DNA of 64,000 nt from Sindora glabra (lineage: Eukaryota > Streptophyta > Magnoliopsida > Fabales > Fabaceae): contig CM035232.1 of NCBI GenBank assembly GCA_020226215.1, forward strand, positions 81,668,544 to 81,732,543. Reading direction: 5' to 3'. The notes beneath the pieces were generated by a model. The model searched no databases, was not told the DNA's origin, and saw nothing but the letters and a program-made list of their open reading frames with translations. Position numbers and translations under genes: made by a program. This document shows, piece after piece, positions 12,162-21,990 of the stretch. Every line of letters begins with the position of its first letter. Position 1 is the stretch's first letter.

Positions 12162-12290
12162 TATTAGTAGATAAGTAGCATTATGTCTCACACACTTATG
12201 TTTTATGATATATATTCTCTATTATATTATATATAGTGACTGCCTAACTTAATTGAAGATATGGCATTACAAATTTTTTTCTAATCAACA
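12162..12290 (+). repeat. copia-2 3' LTR
   Basis: It follows the polypurine tract. It starts TATTAGTAG, where the 5' copy has TGTTAGTAG (a G-to-A change), and ends CTAATCAACA. It is colinear with the 5' LTR with about 13 differences counted by eye. Confidence 0.92.
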
Positions 12291-12418
12291 GTATCATTTT
12301 TAACTTCATAACCATGTTGCCACCCTACACCACTTCTATTTTCTAGTGCATTTTTTCTAATAACCTTTTTACTTGTGCTAATGCTCCTACTTGCACTTGC
12401 ACCACCTGATGAAGCCAT

Positions 12419-13161
12419 TATTTAGCTTTTAATCATCAACAAAAATTAATATATTATATAAAATAAAAAATTTCATCAATCAATTAAGAAAATTTTTTTT
12501 AATCAACTTCAAAAATTAAAATAAGCCAAATAAATATTAATCATTTATAGATAATATAAATATCAAATCTAAATCAGATATATAATATATGGTCTTATTT
12601 TTTATTAGATATACATAAAATTTAAAACAAATATAAATATATATATTTATATTATAATATATAGAAACAGGAAGGGTGAAAAGGTTTTAGACCTCTGGTG
12701 TGTTTACCTCCCCAATAGAAACGTACTCTATTCTCCCCAATTCAAACTTTAGTGTTTGTGTCTCTGAGCATTGTCTTCTCCGGCGACAGATAGGGCATTC
12801 TGCAGTAGTGTAGCTCTAAGTGATTTTGCCTTCTAGCTCCAGCACAACTCCTGAATTGAAGGTAAGTTGAATTTTGTGATTAGGGTTGATTTCGGGAATG
12901 GTTGGGCAACTTTGGTGAATGTTTTTTTTCTTTTAAACCTTAAACAAATCTTAAAAAAAAAATACTGTCGTTTTGGGGGGATGTTGGAAGTAGTTTCTAC
13001 CTTTAGCTGGGATTGTTAGGCAAGCACGATTTCAGCAATTTTACGGTGAAAATTGCGATCCCAATAATTGTGAGTTTTCTATGTAATTGGACTCACATGG
13101 TTGTGACTGAGTTGTAAAATTGTGCGATTTTGCAATTTAAATTGCAATTTTGACAAATTTG
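12419..13161. other. hAT 5' untranslated and terminal region
   Basis: This is the non-coding part of the hAT upstream of its transposase ATG. It includes an AT-rich block (12430-12660) and a GC-richer block (12660-12900). The last 16 bases form the right terminal inverted repeat. No other gene was recognised. Confidence 0.5.
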
Positions 13162-13786
13162 CTTACAATCACTCGATTTGATATTTCATTTGCTATAATT
13201 GTAGTAAGTCAATTCTTCAACTCATCTTATAAAGTTTATTAGAATGCTGTGATGTGAATTTTTAAATACATTAAAGGAAGTCTAGAGAAAGGATTGTGAT
13301 ATAAAGATTGAAGTCACACATGGATTATTGGATATTCTAATACAGATTGGGTTAGATCACCAAGTGATTGACGTTCCATTTTCGAGTGTTGTGTTATCTT
13401 TAGAGGAAATCTCATTTCATGGAAGAGTAAAAAGCAAAATGTGATAGTAAGATCTAGTGCTGAGGTAGAATATTGGGTTATGGCATTAGCCATGTGTGAG
13501 TTCGTGTGGTCGAAATAGTTATTACAAGAACTCAAAATATATGAATCAAGTTCTATGAAGCTTATTTGTAACAATCAGATTGCATTGCATATTGTCTCAA
13601 ATCTAATCTTTCATAAAAGGACTAAGCACCACTTCATCTAGGAAAAGATAAATTTAAAGGAGATTGTTACTGTTTTTGTGAATTCTAATTATGAACTAGC
13701 TGATATTTTTATTATATCTTTCTGAAGATCAAGAATTGATTATGTATATAACAAGTTGGGTGCATATGATATATATGTTCCAGCTT
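13162..13786 (+). pseudogene. copia-1 pol, right part (end of RT, RNase H)
   Basis: After the hAT the copia frame resumes with TRFDISFAIIVVSQF (13170-13215). RNase H follows with YSNTDWVRSPSD near 13335, GNLISWKSKK, RSSAEVEY, CNNQIALHI, FHKRTKH and the end KLGAYDIYVPA (about 13755-13786). In-frame stops are frequent (for example TAG in KVY*NAV). The order and spacing match copia-2 RNase H, but the sequence is clearly a different, older element. Confidence 0.82.
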
Positions 13787-13795
13787 GAGGAGGAG

Positions 13796-13800
13796 TGTTA

Positions 13801-13841
<41 letters not shown>

Positions 13842-13983
13842 GAAGTTATTTTAGAAAATTTTAGATTATTTCCTTTATAGTTTGATTAGGATTAGAATTG
13901 ATATCTTAAGATTTGATTGCATCTTTTGTATATAAATAGATCTCGTGACTATAGCAATTGTTTAAGTCATTTCAACTAATTCA
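13796..13983 (+). repeat. copia-1 3' LTR
   Basis: It starts TGTTAAG directly after the polypurine tract GAGGAGGAG and ends near AACTAATTCA. It contains an (AT)n run (13803-13838) and a TATA-like element TATATAAATAG (13929-13939). The 3' boundary is inferred from TG...CA ends and the match to about 2031-2082. Confidence 0.65.
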
Positions 13984-15098
13984 AGTTATATATATATAAA
14001 GAGAGAGATTATGATGGATAACTTTGTGTTTATTTGAGAATGCTGGTAGGAGCAAGCCATAATGAAATCTTTGCTTTAACGATCATATTCAGCACTAGTT
14101 CCTCTTTGATAATGAAGTTTCAAAGTTAGTTGTTAAATATAAATTTTTTATACTTTCTATGTTCTTTAAACATGTCTTCTTTTGCTAATATATTCTTCAT
14201 ATTATAAGTAAATATTTTTTTAATATTATAATTTTTAAGGTATTTTAGAAGCAATACTGTATTTTATGGTACTTTATGATACGATTCATGATTCAAAAAA
14301 TGAGCTCTCTTATTCACAATAGGTATTTGGATTTGGCAACTGGTCTTATATGCTTCTGGCTGATGCTCTGGGTCTTTTAAGACTTGTAGGATTGTTTCTT
14401 GTTAATTTCTTTTTCTTGTTTTGGGCTTAGGCCCCTTTTGATTCACCATAAAATAATAATAATAATAACAATAACATCTCCGCTGAATTATACTGTATCT
14501 GCATAATTAATATCAATTTTTTTTTGGGAGAAGTAAATCAGATCTCTCTCTCCCTCTCTCGCTCTCTCTCTTATGCCTTTCAACAGAATACAGAGCTTGT
14601 GGACCACATCATCATTGCTGTCTATGGACGGTGTTATGTGAATTGTGTGAATGTTGAGGTCTGGTGGCCTTGTCATTTTAAGTCTTTAGCCCTTGAAAGT
14701 TGAAATGAAAAGTTACTTAAAAAAAGCCATCAACTTTGAGAACATTCATCCAATTGATATTATAGTATGTGACCTCTACATTAATCATCATATTATTAAG
14801 GCTTGTTATATGGGATGCCGAAACTTCTGATCATAGGCTTAGATCACCAGAAGGCTATGCACGTTCACTGAATTAGAATTTAGTTTTCCTTGTGCTATTT
14901 AAATTGTATATTCTGAACTAATGTTCCTAATTTTGAGTAATGAGACTGCTTTAGAGTTCCTAATACTAGGTAGCAAGTTGAACTGGTTATCCTGTTTTTG
15001 ACTTTGTAGCTAGTAACATCAGAAATATATTTACAGGAACTGTAAGTGAGACATGTTCAGAATTTATTGTTGAAAGCTGTCTTCATTTCATTGCCCAG
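13984..15098. other. Presumed intron of the VPS38-like gene
   Basis: No coding exon could be read in this stretch. It contains a CT-rich microsatellite (about 14540-14573) and a short AAT run (about 14451-14468). The acceptor TTGCCCAG at 15091-15098 ends it. A 5-bp GAACT between TTTACAG and GTAAGT (15037-15041) could be a micro-exon, but I do not rely on it. Confidence 0.4.
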
Positions 15099-16589
15099 GG
15101 GATTCTGCTGGACTTAAACCAGTTAATCAAGGGTCCTTGACAATTTTGGGTCTGCATTTGACTATGCTGTCATCTAAGATGAGCTTTTTCACGGATAAAA
15201 AGGAGATTCAGAAGTCTGCAACTGCCCTAGGATATATTGCTCATGTAAGTTCTTGTTGAGGGGGTCTGTTTCTCCTCTCCGAAGGCCATTAGTTGATATA
15301 CTTCGTTTTAATGTTCCATTTCCAAGTCGTGTGACATGGCCATCTAGATTCCAGAATGTCACATTTTGAAGTATGTCCTGTGTGACAAACTTGGTTTTGT
15401 TATTTCTTTCTTCAAAGAACTGAACTTTATGTGCTTCTGAATGCAGCAAAATTTTATTTTATCTCATTTGGTGGCTGCTTTCAACTAATAATTGCTAGAA
15501 TGTACTATCCTGTGTTTTGGCAGGCTGTTTTGCTTATAGCTTCTTACTTGCAAGTGCCTCTGCGCTATCCCCTACGCTTGGGTGGTTCTCATTCATATAT
15601 TATTGACAATGCACCTTCAATAGAGCTAACATCTTATTCCTCATCAAGTGAAATGTCTCTTACAAACACGAAGCATGTGGAGTTTCCTCTTTCTTTTGAA
15701 GGTCAAGACACTACAAGAGCAGCATATGCAGTATTTTTGCTAAACAAGGTACACGTTTTATTTTTTGATCTATGCTTATGGCAGTTTCAAATTGGGAAGT
15801 TCTTTGTCTGAGCCAAGTTAAATGGGATAGCCTCCCTTCAGTTTTATTGTTTTATTCAGAAACCTAAGGATCCAACCTAGTGCAACTTTTCCACCAATGC
15901 TTTCTGCTCCTTTCATTTATTCCTAATATTATTTGTGATAATCATGTTGATATTTCTTTCAATCCTCTCTGATCACTTTATGGCTTCCAAGGTTACGTGA
16001 ACTGGCTATGTGTAATATTTGTTTTCCCATGTTTGAGAGTTAGGTATCATCTGTTTCAAAGATGTAGTTGTTTTGGTAATTATTTCTTTTTACATTTTCT
16101 GGAGTTTGGTGCAGCCTTCAACTACTTGGTTGACTTATACTTACTGGATAAGCATACTAGATGAATTTCTTGTGCCAGTATACTAATTAAAATGACTTCC
16201 CTTATGAAGCGTAGAACTTATTCTAGAACGTTCCAAAGGTCCTTGTGGTGCAGTGACATATTTTAAGGAAAATCCTGGGACATGGTGGTCATGATCATGG
16301 TATTTGTTGCTGATGGCTGCTATTTTCAATCTGACATTGTTGCTATGAAATTGAAAAGGATTACAAAAATAGTTTAGCAGGTGTTGATATTTGATCACTG
16401 CAAGTAACATACTGCTGTTTGCATACATTCATTTCAGTTAACCTTGATTTTTTCTTGTGATTTTAGGATTTAGAGCAGCTTTTGAATTTCATTGGTGCAA
16501 AGAGCTTGGGACCACGACATCTATTGGCTAATTTGAGGGAGCTATTAAGGACCATCCAGTCTTCAGATTTTATAGACAACATAGTTTGA
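15099..16589 (+). CDS. VPS38/UVRAG-like protein, C-terminal exons (partial gene)
   Basis: Three exons are visible: 15099-15244, 15524-15748 and 16467-16589 (stop TGA), all with AG acceptors and GT donors. They encode 2 nt plus 48 codons, 75 codons, then 40 codons and the stop, all in phase without internal stops. The product contains QGSLTILGLHL, KMSFFTDKKE, ATALGYIAHAVLLIASYLQV, PLRYPLRLGGSHSYI, FEGQDTTRAAYAVFLLNK and DLEQLLNFIGAKSLGPRHLL. This is the conserved C-terminal domain of plant VPS38/UVRAG-like proteins. In that family the protein is a subunit of the class III PI3-kinase (VPS34) complex II, acting in endosomal sorting, vacuolar transport and autophagy. N-terminal coiled-coil exons are absent. 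The copia-1 nest lies just upstream, so they are either beyond a very long intron or lost. This is the only host gene recognised. Confidence 0.88.
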
Positions 16590-16930
16590 TAATTTTTTGT
16601 CTGACTGTAAGTTCTTTGTAAATGGGATCTTGTATTCTTCATACATGGGGGCAACATTTTTTAGTGCACCATTCCATGTAGTACTGTTGGTGATCAAAAT
16701 TGGCGCAATGTATTCTTTTCTAAGGCATATTCAGCTGTTGAAAATATTATTCATTTTTAAAGAACATCATGTTACGTATATTGCTGCAGGCAGTCCACTT
16801 TACGGACAATGTTTGCCTTAGAAAAATTTGATTTTGTGACTTGTAGTGTCATCATCTTAATTTGGTTTCCTTTTTGAACTTATGTTTTCTTATAGGTTAA
16901 GCAATTTGTATTTGGCATATTCTAATGGTG
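16590..16930. other. 3' flank of the VPS38-like gene
   Basis: Probable 3' untranslated region and downstream flank. No clear AATAAA poly(A) signal and no second gene were found. Confidence 0.4.
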
Positions 16931-17224
16931 TGATTGGGAGGTAGGAGGAAAAGAGAGGGAAATTCAATGAAAGCGAATGAAAAGAAAGGGAAAGAAGAAT
17001 AAATAGTTGTAACTTCTCTTCTTCTTATTAGGATGTTTAGAAAGTCCTTCAGAATTCTTCAAATTGGAGGAATATAAAATAGTTAGTAATAGAGAATTTT
17101 GGATAATTAATTATAAATTCCCAATCTTTTTCCTGTATTAATCCAAACTCTCAGAAAAGAAGGTTATGACATAATGTTTCCTTTCTTATTATTCCTCTTC
17201 ATTCTCTTCTTATCAAACATAGTA
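16931..17224. repeat. Possible MITE-like segment
   Basis: A purine-rich left end (TGTGATTGGGAGGTAGGAGG) and a pyrimidine-rich right end (CTTCTTATCAAACA) give weakly complementary termini, as in hAT-derived MITEs. No clear TSD was found. Low-confidence call. Confidence 0.25.
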
Positions 17225-20200
17225 GCATTAGGAATGGTATTCATGGGGGACATGTAATTCTGAGAAACTTAAAGGGAGAAACTGATATTCAATGTATTGA
17301 AGGGGAAATGTTACGAGAAAACTAAGGAAGAAATCGACATCTATTAATCTATTATCTATTATATATAGAAGATGAAGAGAAATGTTATTAGAAACAGGAC
17401 CAGTGCATTTCCTAAAAGCATTGAAGCACAAATCTTACATGAAATTAGGATAACGGGACATAAAAGCTTGCAAGATTTATCATATGAATTTGGAAGATTA
17501 TTTAGTCTTATAAATTTTGTATAAAATCATGCAAATTTTTTGCACGAGTTGCCACTTGCTGTAATTAAAAAGCTTGTAATTCTTTTTATAAAGATTATGC
17601 CTATTGGGAGTTTCACGTATTATGATTGTTTTTGTGAAAGAATTTCTATTGAAGTTTGCATTAAAGGCTATTAAAAATGAAGTTCGCAACTCTCCTAAAC
17701 AAATTATAATTTTTTTACAGAAATTTCTGTCACTTTCATATGAAGTATGTAATTTGCCATTATTTCACAAAAGGTTGCAAACCTTTTGCGCACACCTTGC
17801 AATTTCCATTTTTAAGAAAAATTATGAGAAATCTAGATTATTTGCAAGCTATTTATAATATAATGTCACACTATTGAAAATGTTTTCAAGTTTCTTTCTT
17901 AGGCATGTAACTTGAAACACTTAAAAAGGAAAATTACAATTTTAATTAAATCGATTTGAAAATCTTCAAGATAAGAACTTACAATATTGTCTCTGTTCCA
18001 AACCCCAAAAAACAAATCAACTCGTCAGTGATTTACAAGATTTTGTAAAAATATTGAGCATACCGGGCATCATTTTTTTTTTTTTATCAAACCTTGCAAA
18101 AAGGACATGTAGTATTAAATTTGTTCAAGCTTTAAACTATAGCACATTTGTCAAGCAACACTTACAATGTTTGTGGGAACCAAGAATTTCAATGCAAAAA
18201 AGATGCAAATTTTTGCCATTTTGTTACAACTTTTAATGATATAGTTGTAAAAATCTTATCCTACAACAAAGCCGTCCTGCAACAGCGATCAATTTGTTTC
18301 AACCCGATTTCATATGCCAATAATGTTTTAAACTATGCTGTAGTTTCAATGCTTATTGCAACTTTTATTTAAAAAAAAAAAATCTTGCATGTATAATGTC
18401 TATATATAAAAGTAGCATCTATACGTGACACATGTTAAAATAATAACAAAAGAAACTTAAAGAAAATGCCACCTGGAGATCAATATATCAAAATATTATT
18501 ATGATTTCAATAACTGGAAAAATGTCTACCACTTTAAACTCTCAACTAAATCTCAAATACAATATACTAATTCTTTCAAAATTAAATTAATTTTGTTCCT
18601 AATATTATCCAAAAATAATAGAACTTACTATGAAAACATATGAATTTACATAACATTCATATATTGAGTAGTAAATTAATTTTTTTTATCATTAATTAAA
18701 TATTAAATATTGGAGACTCATATTTCAAATCATCATCCAAATAGTATTGCTTCACTTGGTTTATAATATTTCAATAATTATATATATTTTACAATTTATT
18801 AATTATTTTAATTATTAATACAATTATGTGTAATATTAAATTAAAATTTTAAAAAAATTGGAAATAAAAGTATAATATTTAATGGAAAAACACAATATTT
18901 AGTTAACTTTTAAAAATATAGAAACCATATATTAATTCAACTTGAAGTGAAATTTTATGTTTTTAAGAAATAGCTTAATATTATATTGATTGTGATAACC
19001 AATTATAAAATTTAAATAATATCCTAAAAATATATTTTAATTTAGTGATTTAATGTCTTTTTTTTTGTTTATCTGGAGAAAGTCATCCTTACTTTGAAGA
19101 TCTTTTTGTTGAGAAAGTACCCACTATTACCAATGGAGAGTATTTAATTGGGGAAAGGGGGAGGGAAAATGGTAAGGAGAGGGTTTAAACCCCCATTCTC
19201 ATACTTATCAATTGATAAGCATATTAATAAGATGCCACTCCATTAGCAATGATTTAATATATTTATTTAATTGACTTTTAGTATTAATTAAAATAAAATA
19301 TTGTGATTAGCACTAAAATTTGCCATTTATTTTTCATATAAGGTTACTTTAATACGATAGTTTTTGAACTTTTCATCCATTGAAATTGACTTTTGGTCAA
19401 TAAGAATTATTTAACTAATATGCATCAATTATTTTCGTACTCATCTAAATATTCAATCAATTTTTATACTCAATTATGAAAATCAAATATCTTTATTTAA
19501 ATAATTAATTATTAAAATAATTAGTAAAAACTTGATTATAATATCTTTTTTAAATACTATTTATTATATATTAATTTCATGTATTTCATAATCAATCAAT
19601 AGCTTCATTAAATATTTGGTATTGTAATGACTTTTATAATTAGGTTAGTATTTCTAATTCTTTTAAAATATTTTTCTTAAAATAATTTTTCACTAAAACA
19701 TAAAATAACTGATAGTACAACCAAACATATTATAATTAACAATCCTTTATTTAGTATTGTTCATTTATAAAGAGTGTGTAGATATGGCCTCACATGGAAC
19801 AATCTCATGGAGCTGAAGGTCATGATCAACTTCCGCATCGTTCAATTGTGATGCATTTTCAAGGTAGTACAAATTGAATGAGCTTTTTTCCATTGAACTT
19901 GTAGTCCTTGATGATAAAGTATTATTCTTGATTATTCTTTTGAATCAATTTAATTAGAAATATGAGATCTACCAATTTTGTTGGCATCATAATTCTTTTT
20001 CTTATAAATTGTGCTTGAAATTTAATTTTATCATGTATGTTTTTTACTTATACTTCTACAATTTAAGTAATTGCGCTAAGAAATTGGATTCGAAGGTTTA
20101 AAGATGTAATAGTTGATGGGATTGTGTTAATATCAAACTCTAGGATTATTATTGTTGGCAAAGGAGAAAAGTAAAGTACAAGTTGACATCAATACTTTTT

Positions 20201-21990
20201 AAATTTCAAACAGAATACCTTGGTTAATAAATTTGATAATACCAAGATTCTTCTCCATGAATTCAATTTTATATTTTATAACTATGTCATGAGGAGGTTA
20301 CAATGAGGCATGTCTTCTAGATAAGGGAAAAAAAATAATATTTGTAACTTATTATATTATTTTAATAATTTTATATATTTTCTGAGATTTGTTCTTCTTC
20401 TTATTTGTGCACAAATATTGAATCCAAATGCCTGTGCCTAATAACATTAAAAAAAAAAAAAGAGTTCGATGCTGCTTCATCCTCTAGCAAAAATTTTCCG
20501 TTAACTAACATAAAAAATCTTATATATGGGTTTGATTTTCTTAATTAATTGAGAAAATACTTGGAACTATTTTATAATTTAGTTGTCCATCTTTTTTTAC
20601 ATTTTGAATTATTTATGTTTTTAAGTTCACTTTTATCATTAATTGATCATGGCATCATATTATGATGACCAAATCATTGCACTTTTCCATTATTTTCATT
20701 TAAAATTACAATTAATTTCATATTTTATGGAATTTCCACTAATATATGACAATTAATATTTAGTAAATCTTAAAGATTTTTCTAGTGTCATGGTAGGTTA
20801 TCAGCCCATGATTTCTTTATATAACCAACATGCTAATAATAAAATTTTATTACCATTTAATTTATTGAAACAAATTTTCAATGATAATTTCATGGCTTCA
20901 GTTAGTTTATTATAATTAATTATAATTAATAAGTGCAACATTAAATTGTGAGCTGGAATTCTAAAATTTAAAATTTAATCAATTACAATTTATTTAAATT
21001 ATATACAATCTATATTTTAAATTAGTAAAATTTCAGTAAAAGTCTCCACCGTTATTTAATCGTACCAATGATTTTCTTAAATAATTAATATTTTCTTAAG
21101 TGAAAAACACAACTTCAATAGTAAAGATGTAACCCAATTACAAAAATACTTAAATTTTTAAAAGGTCAATCTCTCTATATAATTATTTATTAATAAGCAA
21201 GAGATACTGTTTTAACAGCTTCAATTAATTCTTAAAATTCATATTAATATATTTTTGTTTATGTATAACAATAAATTAATATATAAATTTGGCACAAAAT
21301 AGAATAATATAGAACCTTGAAAACATGATTACAATTATTATAACTTTTGATCAATTTTATTATAAAACTAAAATGCAATTATTCATTATTTTGAAGTAAT
21401 TAATTTATTATGATTAATAAAATTAATTATCATATAAATTAAAATTCAAAAGATAGCATTGAAATCATTTAACATTAATTTGAGAAGCATTATAATTAAT
21501 CTAATTTGTATATAGTTTGATTTGGTACATTATAATCTCACTTTTATGTTGTATTATTTGATAAACTTTCCTTTATCACTAATTTAAAATGCAATTATTC
21601 AAGTAGTTTGGTATAATTAGTTAATTAATTGATAAAATTAAGTCCAATATTGAATTAGAAATCAAATTTGAAAGATGACATTTAATCAATTACACAATGA
21701 TTTATATCAAAATTGTTCCATATTTTAAATTGGTTGTAAGGCTTCCAAGAATTTAAATTTTTATTTACGTACTGATTGCTTCTTTATTTGATTGACAGGT
21801 CTAGCTTGGATAAAATAAGTTGAATACCAAAAATAAATTAAATATAATGAATATATGAGAAAGATGTGGATAATAATAGGCTTGATGAAATGTGAGACTA
21901 TGAGAGGGTTAGAGAATATGATGGATCACTAATAAAATTTATGTGAAAAATAAGATAATAATTGATTATATAGTTAATTACCACTATCCA
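17225..21990. other. AT-rich sequence without recognised genes
   Basis: This is extremely AT-rich non-coding DNA. Short open frames at 17228-18372 have no recognisable domain and are low in complexity. A less AT-rich island at 19780-19875 did not translate into anything I recognise. No LTR ends with TSDs or RNA genes were seen. Confidence 0.5.

Larger units (their letters stand above)
8095..12290 (+). mobile_element. copia-2: Ty1/copia element with very short LTRs
   Basis: This is a complete 4196-bp copia insertion within the hAT transposase. LTRs are 130 bp (8095-8224) and 129 bp (12162-12290). The 5-bp TSD GTATC is perfect (8090-8094 and 12291-12295). A primer site follows the 5' LTR and a polypurine tract GAGGGGGAG (12153-12161) precedes the 3' LTR. 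By eye the LTRs differ at about 13 positions (about 10%), so the insertion is old but younger than the hAT it sits in. The element is short because most of gag is absent. Confidence 0.93.
5524..12418 (-). pseudogene. hAT transposase with BED-like N-terminus, broken
   Basis: Transcription would run from the ATG at 12418 (protein start MASSGGASASRS) leftwards to the TGA at 5524. A BED-type zinc-finger region (KYKYCKKILTRDVYRL) is split by copia-2, between 12296 and 8094. The core follows at 7849-6909, with KCYLIGKYGIGFKPPLYHDIR-like and ACQQVAKFFY sequence and the DUF659-type stretch EWKKTRCIIVIDRWIDKKRR. The catalytic-domain segments continue to about 6350. The C-terminal dimerisation region (LAEWWDSYG near 6130, then RRNRLHQKKMND near 5910) precedes an acidic tail. 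A probable intron (GTAAAAT...TTTGTTTAG) lies at about 5937-6017. The gene is disabled by stops, frameshifts, a 91-bp tandem duplication, a SINE and copia-2. Confidence 0.75.
5217..13161 (-). mobile_element. hAT-type DNA transposon inserted in copia-1
   Basis: The left end begins CAAAGTTGTTAAAATC (5217-5232). The right end, read on the other strand from 13161, begins CAAATTTGTCAAAATT. These imperfect terminal inverted repeats agree at 13 of 16 positions. The flanking 8-mers TTCACATT (5209-5216) and CTTACAAT (13162-13169) agree at 5 of 8 and fit a decayed 8-bp hAT TSD. Removing the element restores the copia-1 RT frame. Subtracting copia-2, the SINE and their TSDs leaves about 3.57 kb, a normal size for an autonomous plant hAT. 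The transposase is on the - strand. Confidence 0.75.
2024..13983 (+). mobile_element. copia-1: old Ty1/copia element, host of the left nest
   Basis: This is a degenerate + strand Ty1/copia retrotransposon split in two by a hAT element. The left half (2024-5216) has an LTR remnant, a primer-binding-like site, protease, integrase and the start of RT. The right half (13162-13983) has the end of RT, RNase H, a polypurine tract and the 3' LTR. If the hAT and one copy of its TSD are left out, the two halves read through in one frame across the end of RT. Little of gag can be found between the 5' LTR and the protease. The first part of the 5' LTR is missing because the LINE precedes it. Confidence 0.75.

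Noticed and set aside
13803..13838. Regulatory element or origin at the long AT run
   Set aside because: It is a plain (AT)n microsatellite inside the copia-1 3' LTR.
15037..15041. GAACT flanked by TTTACAG and GTAAGT as a micro-exon of the VPS38-like gene
   Set aside because: Splice-site look-alikes this short arise by chance. The residues it would add could not be matched to the family with confidence.
16931..17224. MITE with clear terminal inverted repeats
   Set aside because: Ends are only weakly complementary and no TSD was found, so it is kept only as a low-confidence feature.
19780..19875. Less AT-rich island starting ATGGCCTCACATGG as a small gene
   Set aside because: The frame closes after about ten codons and no splice or domain evidence supports it.
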